Of a stretch of 64,000 nt of DNA, positions 52,033-60,820 are shown in pieces. The notes beneath the pieces were generated by a model. It was not told where the DNA came from and did no database searches. It was given only the letters and a program-made list of their open reading frames with translations. The position numbers and the translations under genes were made by a program. The stretch's first letter is position 1, and each line of letters starts with the position of its first letter. The stretch covers positions 1-64,000 of the forward strand of contig NZ_JABAGQ010000010.1 in the NCBI RefSeq assembly GCF_012844225.1, read 5' to 3'. Source of the stretch: Rhodococcus sp. 105337 (lineage in GTDB: Bacteria > Actinomycetota > Actinomycetes > Mycobacteriales > Mycobacteriaceae).

Positions 52033-52845
52033 GTGAGCCGATTCGACGGCAAGATCGCTTTCATCACCGGTGTGGCCCGAGGTCAGGGACGGGCACATGC
52101 CGTCCGGCTTGCGCGTGAGGGCGCGCGAATCGTCGGCGTCGATATTGCGGGCCCGCTGCCCGGGGTGCCCTACGAGTCCGCAACACTCGACGATCTCGAC
52201 GAAACGCGCCGTCTCGTCGAGGCCGAAGGCGGGAAGGCGCACTTGGTGCAGGGCGACACTCGTGATCTCGAGGTGCTGAAGGAGGTCGCGCAGGAGGGCG
52301 TGGCACGATTCGGTGGCCTCGATGTCGTCGTCGCCAATGCCGGAATCTGCATTCCGGAGACGTGGGACGAGATCAGCCCCAACAGTTTCCGCGATACCCT
52401 CGACATCAACGTCACCGGTACGTGGAACACCGTCACGGCGACTGCACCGCACCTCATCGAGCGTGGCGGTGGCTCGATCATTCTCATCAGTTCACTGGCC
52501 GGCGTGAAGATGCAGCCGTTCATGGTGCATTACACGACCAGCAAGCACGCGGTGACCGGGATGGCCCGCGCCTTCGCAGCCGAGCTGGGCCGGCACAATA
52601 TCCGTGTCAACAGTGTTCATCCGGGTGCGGTGAACACGCCGATGGGCTCCGGCAGCATGCGCGAACGGATCGCCGAAACCGCGGCGACCAACCCCAAGCT
52701 CGCGTCGATGACCACCCCGTTCCTCGAGAAATACATGGCGGAACCCGAGGAGGTCGCGGATATGGTGGCGTTCCTCGCCTCCGCCGAATCGACGTTCGTC
52801 ACCGGACAGCATCTCGGCGTGGACGGCGGTGCTCAGTACTTCTGA
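52033..52845 (+). CDS. SDR oxidoreductase of the mycofactocin-coupled type
   Basis: 270 residues, classical short-chain dehydrogenase. The cofactor motif is AFITGVARGQGRAHAVRLAREGARIVGVDI, the NAG motif is VVANAGIC, and the active-site pair is ISSLAGVKMQPFMVHYTTSKHAVTGMARAFA (Ser, then YxxxK). The extended N-terminal pattern with GQGRAHA and the GVDI-acidic turn resembles mycofactocin-coupled SDRs (carveol dehydrogenase-like), in which NAD is not exchanged and mycofactocin takes the electrons. It forms a pair with the zinc alcohol dehydrogenase. Confidence 0.85.
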   Translation: MSRFDGKIAFITGVARGQGRAHAVRLAREGARIVGVDIAGPLPGVPYESATLDDLDETRRLVEAEGGKAHLVQGDTRDLEVLKEVAQEGVARFGGLDVVVANAGICIPETWDEISPNSFRDTLDINVTGTWNTVTATAPHLIERGGGSIILISSLAGVKMQPFMVHYTTSKHAVTGMARAFAAELGRHNIRVNSVHPGAVNTPMGSGSMRERIAETAATNPKLASMTTPFLEKYMAEPEEVADMVAFLASAESTFVTGQHLGVDGGAQYF

Positions 52846-52897
52846 CCGGCACCAGGCTCGAACATCACAAGTGCTCGTGCGACCGGGTGGCCGGGCC

Positions 52898-53695
52898 CTA
52901 CGACGCCTCGCGCATCGTGAGCCCGCCGAGTTCGACCGTGTACGTCTGCGTCGCTTCGTCCCACCGCACGGCATAGGTGGTCGGGTAGAGGCCCGCGCGC
53001 TGGTACGCGGCGGGCCGAGGCAGTGGTTCCTCGATCGTGGGCCGGGACGCGAGCCACTCCCGGGTCATCATGGGTTCGATGAACGCCTGCCTGCCGTCCC
53101 ACGACCCGTAGAGCACCGACTCGGTGAAGTGGTGCTCCGTCTCGGTGGTGTCCAGCCAGTGCAGTCCCATGCCGGGGACAGTCGCTGTCAGCGGATTCCC
53201 GTCCGGTGCGTACCCCGGGGGCAGATACCGGGGGTCCGGCAGACGGGGGGCGGCCTGGAAATAACCGGGGGCAAGCGGGTGGATCGATTCCACGGTGGTC
53301 CTGTCCAGCAGATAGAAATGCACGTCGAAATGCGGTACGTCGAAACCGTGTTCGGGGTTGTGGCCGCGAGAATTCCAGTCCACCGTGACGTGGTCGAACG
53401 GCGTCGCGTTCGCCTCCGCGGGCAGGTCGAGCACGTACGCCTCGGTGACGGGCAATACACCGTCCGGCAGTCCGTCGAGTGCGGCCGCGTCGAGTCGCAC
53501 CCCGACGGTGGCAGGCGTGCCCTCCGCGTCGAGGGTGATATAGGTGCGGGCGCTGCCGGCACCGACCGGGCGCGCCGGCCCCTCGGCCGCACCAGGGGTG
53601 CCGTCGCCCACCGCGGGCGCGGGGGCGACGACCAATCCGACGAATCCCACGGTGACGATCACGGCAAGATGACGGACACGCAGCCGAATATTCAT
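52898..53695 (-). CDS. Secreted protein, DUF5602/TTHB210-like
   Basis: 265 residues. A Sec signal peptide is at the N-terminus (RLRVRHLAVIVTVGFVGLVVAPAPAVG). The mature part matches the DUF5602/TTHB210-like pattern as I remember it: EAYVLDLPAEANATPFDHVTVDWNSRGHNPEH, DVPHFDVHFYLLDR, MGLHWLDTTETEHHFTESVLYGSWDGRQAFIEPMMTREWL, ending YPTTYAVRWDEATQTYTVELGGL. Function unknown; conserved His and Asp residues suggest a metal site. GAGG is eight bases before the ATG at 53695. It is convergent with the SDR gene. Confidence 0.72.
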   Translation of the reverse strand: MNIRLRVRHLAVIVTVGFVGLVVAPAPAVGDGTPGAAEGPARPVGAGSARTYITLDAEGTPATVGVRLDAAALDGLPDGVLPVTEAYVLDLPAEANATPFDHVTVDWNSRGHNPEHGFDVPHFDVHFYLLDRTTVESIHPLAPGYFQAAPRLPDPRYLPPGYAPDGNPLTATVPGMGLHWLDTTETEHHFTESVLYGSWDGRQAFIEPMMTREWLASRPTIEEPLPRPAAYQRAGLYPTTYAVRWDEATQTYTVELGGLTMREAS

Positions 53696-53939
53696 CCGGG
53701 GCCCTCGATTTCGGTCGTCGGGCGGCATCGTGTGGATCCTACCGAGGTGCCGATGACGACGAGACGAAGTAGACCGATTCGTGATGCGCGGGCACGGTGG
53801 ATTTTTGGCGCACACTATGCCGGTGGTGGTGATGCGCCACATGGCCGTGGGCGAAAACGCGGTCCCAAGTCTATGATCTGGCCGACAGCGCCGCCGGTCG
53901 TGGTGGTTGGTTCCTCGTACCGAATACCTGAAGGGCGCA

Positions 53940-55172
53940 ATGCAGTCCGATAACGAGACTCGACCCACCGCAGCCGAAGTCCCCCCACTCTCCGACGCCC
54001 GATTCCGCCGGTTTGCGGCAGGAAACGTGATCAACAATATCGGTGAGACCGCTTTCGTCGGAGTCGCTCCGCTCCTACTGGTCCAGGTCTACGGCCCGGC
54101 CGCAGTTGCGCTCTCCGTGGTGGCAACCGCGGTGTCGGGTCTCCTGGCGCCCTTCGTCGGCGCGGCGATCGACATGCGCGGTTGGCGCATGTTCTTCTAT
54201 ATCGGCCTGGCAGCCCAGTCCGCGTCGATTCTCGCTGTTGTCGCCTCGCTGGCCGTCGGCCGGCTTCCGCTCGCTCTGCTGGGAATCCTCCTGGTCGTGA
54301 ACGCAACCGCGAGCATCAGCTATCTCTCGGCATGGAAAGTGGGCCTGAACGAACTCTTCCCGGACTTCCGCCGTCGTGCCCGAGGCACCCTGAACACGCT
54401 CTTCTACATGACGGGCGTGATCGGCCCGTTAGCGGCGTTCGGCATCATTTCGGTGAACGGTGTGACCCTGTTCCTCGTCTTCTACGTCGTCACGTCCTTT
54501 GCCCCTGTTGTGGCTCTCCTGTGGATCGACCGGGGACGGCCAAGTACCGTGTCGCGCGCCGACGGGACCGCCATGGCGGCTCTGGCGGCGGGCGTGACGG
54601 CTATCCGAGGCTCGACGGTGTTGCGGCGGTTGCTGCTTCTCAGGTGCCTGGCTTCGGCGCTGCCCACGACGCTCATCGGCGCCCTCATCGTGCTCCGGTT
54701 CGAGTCGTACGCTGCCGCGCCCCTGCTGATCTTGGCTGTCTCCAACGTCACGGTCTATGTGGGGAATCAATACGTCAGCCGAATGGCGGACTTTCCGGAA
54801 GCCAGGATCGTGCTGGTGCACGGCACGCTGGGTCTTGCCGGAATAGCGATCCTGAACATCGACAACCTGTATGCATTCGTGATCGGGGTGGCGATTTTCG
54901 GAATCGCGACCGGAGTCGGACTCTCGCACTACGTCCTTGCCGTCGTCGTGTACTCGCCCACTCAGGTGTACGGATCGATAGGTGGCGTGTTCGGTCTTGC
55001 GTCGAGCGTTCTCGGTATCGCGGTCGGGCTTGTGCTGTCGATGGTGGACATGATCGGCCTCACGGCGTTCTATCTCATCCTGACGTTGCTGGCACTGGCC
55101 ACTTTCGCAGCGGCAATCCGCTATATCCGTACCCCGGAAATATCCTCGCCTGCTCTCGTGAGCGAACAGTAG
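53940..55172 (+). CDS. MFS transporter
   Basis: 410 residues with about 12 hydrophobic segments, for example VGVAPLLLVQVYGPAAVALSVVATAVSGLLAPFVGAAI, PLALLGILLVVNATASISYL and LTAFYLILTLLALATFAAAI. The overall pattern is a major-facilitator exporter related to macrolide-efflux-type proteins. The substrate is not predictable. GAAGGG lies just before the ATG 53940. It is convergent with xdhC. Confidence 0.85.
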   Translation: MQSDNETRPTAAEVPPLSDARFRRFAAGNVINNIGETAFVGVAPLLLVQVYGPAAVALSVVATAVSGLLAPFVGAAIDMRGWRMFFYIGLAAQSASILAVVASLAVGRLPLALLGILLVVNATASISYLSAWKVGLNELFPDFRRRARGTLNTLFYMTGVIGPLAAFGIISVNGVTLFLVFYVVTSFAPVVALLWIDRGRPSTVSRADGTAMAALAAGVTAIRGSTVLRRLLLLRCLASALPTTLIGALIVLRFESYAAAPLLILAVSNVTVYVGNQYVSRMADFPEARIVLVHGTLGLAGIAILNIDNLYAFVIGVAIFGIATGVGLSHYVLAVVVYSPTQVYGSIGGVFGLASSVLGIAVGLVLSMVDMIGLTAFYLILTLLALATFAAAIRYIRTPEISSPALVSEQ

Positions 55173-55282
55173 GACACAGTTTCTGGTCGCAACCGAGTTG
55201 CCGAGTTCGAACGGTCATTCGCTCCTCGTAGGCAGCGGAAAAGCGCGCAGCATCCCTTGCCCGTGCAGACCACCGGGGAAGT

Positions 55283-56440
55283 TCAGAGCCCCTGAGCGGC
55301 GCCATCTACGGATCGGACCGGTTCGTCGTGGGTGTGGATCGGTCCGTCGGTCTCCCCGAGTCGCCGCCCGCCGCCACCCCACCGCAGGGCGATGATCTCG
55401 GCAGCGATCGACACCGCCGTTTCCTGCGGGGTCCGGGCCCCGAGATCCAGCCCGATCGGTGAGGACAGGCGCGCGAGGTCGTCGTCCGTCATCCCCGCTT
55501 CACGCAACCGGGTCATCCGGTCGTCGTGCGTCCGGCGCGACCCCATCGCGCCGACGTACGCCACGTCGAGCCGGAGCGCGACCTCCAGGAGAGGCACATC
55601 GAACTTGGGGTCGTGGGTGAGAACTGTGATCACGGTGCGCTTGTCGATCCGTCCGGCGTCGGCCTCGGCGGCGAGATAACGGTGCGGCCAGTCCACGATC
55701 ACTTCGTCCGCGCCGGGAAACCGCGCTTCGGTTGCGAAGACGCCGCGCGCGTCGCACACCGTGACCCGGTACCCGAGGAAAGTTCCCAGATCTGCCATCG
55801 CTGCGGCGAAATCGATTGCGCCGAACACGATCAACCGAGGCGGTGGCTGGAAGACGTTGACGAACACCGTCATTCCCTCGCCGCGACGCTCACCGTCGGT
55901 GCCGTAGTGCAGTGTCCCGGATCGTCCGACGTCGAGCAGACCACGTGCGTCGTCGGTGACGGCATCGTGCATCCGGGAGGACGGCAGCGTCCCGGCATCC
56001 CGGTCCGGCCACACCACCAGGCGTCGCCCGAGCACCGCCGGATCGGGATGTTCGGTGACCGTCGCGATCGCCACCGGTTCGCCGCCGCGTACCGACGCGA
56101 CGACGTCGGCGAAGGAGGGAAATCCGGCACTGTCGATCCGTTCGACGAAGACGTCGATGATTCCACCGCACGTCAACCCCACGCTGAACGCGTCGTCGTC
56201 GGATACCCCGTACCGCTCGAGCACCGGCGTTCCGTCACCGATCACGTCCTGAGCCAGTTCGTACACCGCGCCCTCGACGCACCCGCCCGACACGCTGCCC
56301 GCCACCGTGCCGTCTCCTGCGACCAGCATCGACGCTCCCGGCGGGCGCGGCGCGGACCGGAACGTCGACACGACGGTGCCTACCGCGACGGCCTCGCCCG
56401 CCCGGTAGCGGCGGTCGAGTTCGTCGAGAACCTCACGCAC
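55283..56440 (-). CDS. xdhC: XdhC-family molybdenum cofactor maturation protein
   Basis: 385 residues. XdhC binds molybdenum cofactor, aids its sulfuration and inserts it into xanthine dehydrogenase-type enzymes. The N-terminal domain has the family block RSAPRPPGASMLVAGDGTVAGSVSGGCVEGAVYE, with the conserved Cys and GLTCGGIIDVFVERID. A Rossmann-like C-terminal domain has RLIVFGAIDFAAAMADLGTFLGYRVTVCDAR and ending GLDLGARTPQETAVSIAAEIIALR. GTG 56440 overlaps the coxE stop by eight bases and has GGAGG upstream. It probably serves both molybdenum hydroxylases in this window. Confidence 0.92.
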   Translation of the reverse strand: MREVLDELDRRYRAGEAVAVGTVVSTFRSAPRPPGASMLVAGDGTVAGSVSGGCVEGAVYELAQDVIGDGTPVLERYGVSDDDAFSVGLTCGGIIDVFVERIDSAGFPSFADVVASVRGGEPVAIATVTEHPDPAVLGRRLVVWPDRDAGTLPSSRMHDAVTDDARGLLDVGRSGTLHYGTDGERRGEGMTVFVNVFQPPPRLIVFGAIDFAAAMADLGTFLGYRVTVCDARGVFATEARFPGADEVIVDWPHRYLAAEADAGRIDKRTVITVLTHDPKFDVPLLEVALRLDVAYVGAMGSRRTHDDRMTRLREAGMTDDDLARLSSPIGLDLGARTPQETAVSIAAEIIALRWGGGGRRLGETDGPIHTHDEPVRSVDGAAQGL

Positions 56441-57548
56441 GATGGACCTCCTCGAGCAATGTTTCCAATGTCGCGAGGCTGTGTCCCGCGAGCAGACGAT
56501 CGATATGTGGCAATGCCACCGAGATACCCGATTGGATCGGTTCGTACCCGGCGTGGCCGGCGTGCGGATTGACCCACAGGATCGCGTGCGCGAGCCTGCG
56601 CAGTTGTGCCATCTGCTCTCCGAGCAGTACCGCGTCGCCGCGCTCCCAGCCGTCCGAGAAGATGACCACGACCGCGCCGCGGGCCAGCCCACGGCGTCCC
56701 CAGCGGTCGAGGAAGGCGCGCAGTGTGTCGCCGAGCCGAGTGCCTCCGGCCCAGTCGGGCACGGTGCGGGCGGCCGCGGCGAGGGCATGCTCGGGGTCAC
56801 GGGCGCGCAGTGCCCGCGATAGCCGGGTCATGCGTGTGCCGAGCGAGAACACCTCTGTTCCGCCGGGGTGGGAACGGGTGACGACGTGCGCGAACCGCAG
56901 CAGAGCGTCGGCGTACGGAGCCATGGAGCCCGACACGTCGATCAGCAGCACCACCCGGCGCGGCCGCGTCGCCCTGCGGTGTCGCACGGGCCGTACCGCC
57001 TCGCCACCCGCCGCGAGCATGGCCCGCAGGGTGCGTCGCGCGTCCACCTGCCCGGCCCGGGAGGGACGCCTCCGCGCGGCGGCCCGCACAGGAGGACGGG
57101 GCCGCAATAGTGTCAGCATCTCCGTCAGGTGAGCGCGTTCGGCGGGTGTGAGTTCCGCGATGTCGCGATTCCGCAGCACTTCGGTATCGGTGGCCGCGAC
57201 CTGCAACTGGGGAGCATCTTCGCCCGTGCCGTCCACTGTTCCCTGCGTCCGGGTCAGCGCGGCGATCCGCGCGGTACGGGTGCGCTGCCCCCGGGTCCGC
57301 GACACGCTCGGCACTGCGCCTCCGAACCAGCTGCGGAAGGCCGCGTCGTAGCGGGGTAGATCGTCGGGGTCGCGGCACAACGTCGCCCGTCCCGCCCAGT
57401 AGACCTGCGCCGGATCGCCGATGTCGAGTTCACCGAGCGCCCGGACATACGTGTCGGTGGCGTCCGGAGTCACGGGCATGCCGGACTCGGCGAGCGCGCG
57501 GGTGAACCCGGCGAAGCCCACCAGCGTGCCGTGCGCCGTGGTCGTCAT
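56433..57548 (-). CDS. coxE: CoxE-like VWA-domain maturation protein
   Basis: 371 residues. The C-terminal half is a von Willebrand factor A domain: MIDAS motif LLIDVSGSMAPYADALLRFAHVVTR, GGTRLGDTLRAFLDRWG (Thr) and VVVIFSDGWERGD (Asp). The N-terminal half is Arg-rich with a MIDAS-independent helical part (ELTPAERAHLTEMLTLLRPRPP). CoxE pairs with the MoxR-type ATPase CoxD to mature the active site of molybdenum hydroxylases. It is directly downstream of and overlapping the CoxD gene. Confidence 0.92.
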   Translation of the reverse strand: MTTTAHGTLVGFAGFTRALAESGMPVTPDATDTYVRALGELDIGDPAQVYWAGRATLCRDPDDLPRYDAAFRSWFGGAVPSVSRTRGQRTRTARIAALTRTQGTVDGTGEDAPQLQVAATDTEVLRNRDIAELTPAERAHLTEMLTLLRPRPPVRAAARRRPSRAGQVDARRTLRAMLAAGGEAVRPVRHRRATRPRRVVLLIDVSGSMAPYADALLRFAHVVTRSHPGGTEVFSLGTRMTRLSRALRARDPEHALAAAARTVPDWAGGTRLGDTLRAFLDRWGRRGLARGAVVVIFSDGWERGDAVLLGEQMAQLRRLAHAILWVNPHAGHAGYEPIQSGISVALPHIDRLLAGHSLATLETLLEEVHRA

Positions 57549-58438
57549 CCGGCGAGAACCCGGTCGAGACCGGCCCGCGTGACGCGCTCGACGTCTTCCC
57601 GGTATTTCAGGACGGCGCCGAGTGTCGCGGCTGCCGTCGCGGCGTCGAGCACCTCGCGGTCGAGTTCACGCAGCGCGCGGGCCCAGTCGAGGGATTCCGC
57701 CACCCCGGGCGGTTTGAGCAGGTCGTAGTCGCGCAGCGCGTGGACCGCTTGCGCGACCTGCGCGGCGAGGGAAGCGTCGATATCAGGCAGGCGACGACGC
57801 AGGATGGCGATCTCGCGGTCGAGGTCCGGGTGTTCGACCCAGTGGTACAGGCACCGGCGTTTGAGTGCGTCGTGCACTTCCCGGGTGCGGTTGGAGGTGA
57901 GTACCGTCAGCGGCGGCACCGCCGCGCGGATCTCTCCGAGTTCGGGAATCGTCACGGCGTTCTCGTCGAGCACCTGTAGCAGCAGCGCCTCGAATTCGTC
58001 GTCTGCACGGTCGATTTCGTCGACGAGCAGCACACAGGGTGCGCCGGTGAGGGCTGCCAGCAGTGGCCGGGTCAGCAGGTAACGCTCGGTGTAGAGGGAC
58101 CGTTCGGCGGTGTCGGCGTCCAGAGCGCCCCCGCTCGCGGCCTCGAGGGTGCGCAGGTGCAGCAACTGCCGGGGAAAGTCCCAGTCGTAGAGTGCCTGCG
58201 ACGCGTCGATGCCTTCGTGGCACTGCAACCGGACGAGCGGCAGGTCGAGCGCCTCGGCCAGCGCCGTCGCGAGGGAGGTCTTCCCGGTGCCGGGTTCGCC
58301 CTCGCAGAAGAGTGGCCGGCCCATCCGCATCGCCAGAAATGCCGTGGTCGCGAGGCCGTCGTCGGCGAGGTAACCGGTCGATTCGAGCGCCGTCACCAGG
58401 TCCTCGGGGGACCGTACCTCTGTCACCGCACCTGCCAT
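57545..58438 (-). CDS. coxD: MoxR-type AAA ATPase (CoxD-like)
   Basis: 297 residues. Walker A is CEGEPGTGKTSLATAL, Walker B is VLLVDEIDRADDEFEALLLQVLDENAV, and the sensor-1 Asn is in LTSNRTREVHDALKRRCLYHWVEHPD with the arginine finger region. Such ATPases act as chaperones with VWA partners in molybdenum hydroxylase and gas oxidation systems. It is the first gene of a coxD-coxE-xdhC operon with 4- and 8-base overlaps. Confidence 0.93.
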   Translation of the reverse strand: MAGAVTEVRSPEDLVTALESTGYLADDGLATTAFLAMRMGRPLFCEGEPGTGKTSLATALAEALDLPLVRLQCHEGIDASQALYDWDFPRQLLHLRTLEAASGGALDADTAERSLYTERYLLTRPLLAALTGAPCVLLVDEIDRADDEFEALLLQVLDENAVTIPELGEIRAAVPPLTVLTSNRTREVHDALKRRCLYHWVEHPDLDREIAILRRRLPDIDASLAAQVAQAVHALRDYDLLKPPGVAESLDWARALRELDREVLDAATAAATLGAVLKYREDVERVTRAGLDRVLAG

Positions 58439-58484
58439 GGGCTGAGCCTAGGACACCTGGGCGTGCCGCGACGGTGACTCGGAG

Positions 58485-59471
58485 TCACGGGGTGAGGCCC
58501 TGGTCCACGAGGCGACCGTGCACGCGTAGCCGTGAGATCCCTCCGTCCGGATATACGTCCAAGCGTACGAACGAGAGCGGCATGCTCGAATCCACACGGA
58601 ACCGGTGCCGGCAATCGGGCAGCAGCGCAGTCTTCGGGAGCAATTCGACGAACGCCGATGCGTCGGCAGGGTCCGAGCCGTCCGGGAGGCCCGACAGTCG
58701 TGCCCACCCCGGCGCGTTCCCGACGTAGTACGACGTGTCGATCTCCACGTGGTCGATCAGTGCGGTGCCGGCCAGGCGCACCACGACGTAGTCGTTCCCG
58801 TCGTCGCGCCGTCGTGCGTTCTCCCAGCCACCGCCCATGTTCACAGCCCTGCCGGGAGCGATGATGTTGCGCGGCGACGAGTAGAAGCGGTTCGAGCAGT
58901 CCGCGATGTCGCCGCCGTTCTCGAGTGCTGCGAGATCGACCGTGCCGGTGAGGAACATCGGGTCCGGGCGAACTTCCCCGTGGACCCGGAAGCGGGCGAC
59001 GCCACCGTCGGGAAAGATGTTGAGACGCACGTGGGTCCAGCGTCGCTCGCTGTCCACGGCAAAGGCATTCGCGGTGTCACCGAGCAGGGCCACCTTGTCG
59101 ACGACGGGTTCCCAGGGCGCATCGAGGAGGTCGGCGACACCGGGATATCCCTCGAGGCATACGGCGTCGACCGACGCGAACGGTGGGAAGTTGCCGGTGA
59201 ACCACGCCGTGTCGATCACCACGCCTCGGATCACGCCCGGGACACCGAGACGCACGATGGCGACATCGTGTCCGGGTTCGCGCCGCCTGCGGGTTTCCCA
59301 GCCGTCGTACACCTTTCCCTTGTGCCCGAACGCGGACAGATCGTGCAGCGCCGGGCCGGGCGCGATGAGATTCTCACGCTGGGCGAACAACTCGTCGTTG
59401 GCGTACATCACCGAGCCGGTCAGTTCGCGGGAGGCGAGGTCGGGAAGTTGCCGGAAATCGGGCGATGTCAT
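58485..59471 (-). CDS. alc: Allantoicase
   Basis: 328 residues. It hydrolyses allantoate to S-ureidoglycolate and urea. The two related halves each have the allantoicase pattern: NDELFAQRENLIAPG and GKVYDGWETRRRREPGHDVAIVRLGVPGVIRGVVIDTAWFTGN in the first, SNRFYSSPRNIIAPGRAVNMGGGWENARRRDDGNDYVVVRL and VEIDTSYYVGN in the second. It overlaps the allantoinase stop by four bases. Confidence 0.95.
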   Translation of the reverse strand: MTSPDFRQLPDLASRELTGSVMYANDELFAQRENLIAPGPALHDLSAFGHKGKVYDGWETRRRREPGHDVAIVRLGVPGVIRGVVIDTAWFTGNFPPFASVDAVCLEGYPGVADLLDAPWEPVVDKVALLGDTANAFAVDSERRWTHVRLNIFPDGGVARFRVHGEVRPDPMFLTGTVDLAALENGGDIADCSNRFYSSPRNIIAPGRAVNMGGGWENARRRDDGNDYVVVRLAGTALIDHVEIDTSYYVGNAPGWARLSGLPDGSDPADASAFVELLPKTALLPDCRHRFRVDSSMPLSFVRLDVYPDGGISRLRVHGRLVDQGLTP

Positions 59472-60820
59472 CGAATGTCCTTCCGGGACAGCAGTCGAGC
59501 GCGAGGAGCAGGGTCGTGGCGGCGATCACCGGTGACCGTGAGGGGTTCGCCGGCCAGCCATGTCTGCCGCACGACACCCGCCAGCGCCATTTCGGCGTAG
59601 GGGGTGACGGCGTTGCGGTGGTGGAGTTTGTCGGGGAAGACCACGAACGCGTCGTCGGGGGCCAGGACGCACAGGTCGGCCGTGTTGCCGACGGCGATGT
59701 CGCCGCGGTCGGGTAGTCCGGCCAGGGCGGCGGTGTTGCGGGCCATCCACCGCGTCACGTCCACGAGGGAGTGTCCGCGCCGCCGTCCTTCCGACCAGAC
59801 GATCGGCAGTCCCAGTTGCAACGAGGAGATTCCGCCCCACGCTTCCCCGAAGTCGCCGATCCCCAGTTTCTTCAGTTCGGGGGTGCACGGCGAATGATCG
59901 GACACGACGCAGTCGATCGTGCCGTCCGCCAAGCCTCGCCACAGGCCTTCGCGGTTGGTGGCCTCCCGGATCGGCGGGCAGCATTTGAAATGTGTCGAGC
60001 CGTCGAGGATTTCCTCACTGAACAACGTCAGGTAGTGCGGGCACGTCTCCACGGTGATGCGAACTCCCGCGTCCTTCGCTGCGGCGACGAGCGGCAGGCT
60101 CCCGGCGTCCGAGAGGTGCAGAATGTGGACGCGGCAACCCGTTTCGGCGGCACCGTCGATCACCTGCGCGATCGCCCGTGCCTCGGCGACGGGTGGACGC
60201 GAGTGCAAAAAATCGGCGTAGCGGCGACCCGACGGTGCGGGCTGGGCGTCGAGCGTGGGGCCGTCCTCCGCGTGGACGATGAGCAGGCCGTCGAATCCGG
60301 CGATGACGCGCATCGCTGCGATCATCTGGTCCCGGTCCAGCGGGGGATATTCGTCGAGTCCGGAATACGCGAGGAAGCATTTGAATCCGTATACACCGGC
60401 GTCCCAGAGGGGTTCGAGATCCGCGAGATTGCCGGGGATCGCGCCGCCCCAGAACCCGACATCCACGGTCACCTGGCCGGCGGCGACTTTCTGCTTGACG
60501 GCGAGCGCAGCCACGTCCACGGTCGACGGAATGGAATTGAGCGGCATGTCGATCAACGTGGTGACCCCACCGGCGGCGGCGGCGCGGGTTGCGCTCGCGA
60601 ATCCTTCCCACTCGGCGCGGCCCGGGTCGTTGACGTGCACGTGGGTGTCGACGAGGCCGGGAAGCAGCGCTTCGTCGTCGGCGAGGATCACCTCGCGTGC
60701 CCCGGGCACCGGTGCCGCATAGTCCTCGACGGCGGCGATCCGCCCGTCCCGGATGACCACGGCGCACGCACGCTCACGATCGCCGACCACGGCGCGGCGG
60801 GCCCGGATGACGGTGCTCAT
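59468..60820 (-). CDS. allB: Allantoinase
   Basis: 450 residues, cyclic amidohydrolase. It opens the allantoin ring to allantoate. The metal-binding HxH is in LLPGLVDTHVHVNDPGRAEWEGFASATRAAAAGGVTTLIDMP, with carboxylated Lys in GFKCFLAYSGLDEYPPL and later His in VHAEDGPTL, VHILHLSDAGSLPLV, ETCPHYLTLF and the Asp in DCVVSDHSPCTPELK. It starts in the ATGA overlap with the upstream CitE-like gene. Confidence 0.95.
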   Translation of the reverse strand: MSTVIRARRAVVGDRERACAVVIRDGRIAAVEDYAAPVPGAREVILADDEALLPGLVDTHVHVNDPGRAEWEGFASATRAAAAGGVTTLIDMPLNSIPSTVDVAALAVKQKVAAGQVTVDVGFWGGAIPGNLADLEPLWDAGVYGFKCFLAYSGLDEYPPLDRDQMIAAMRVIAGFDGLLIVHAEDGPTLDAQPAPSGRRYADFLHSRPPVAEARAIAQVIDGAAETGCRVHILHLSDAGSLPLVAAAKDAGVRITVETCPHYLTLFSEEILDGSTHFKCCPPIREATNREGLWRGLADGTIDCVVSDHSPCTPELKKLGIGDFGEAWGGISSLQLGLPIVWSEGRRRGHSLVDVTRWMARNTAALAGLPDRGDIAVGNTADLCVLAPDDAFVVFPDKLHHRNAVTPYAEMALAGVVRQTWLAGEPLTVTGDRRHDPAPRARLLSRKDIR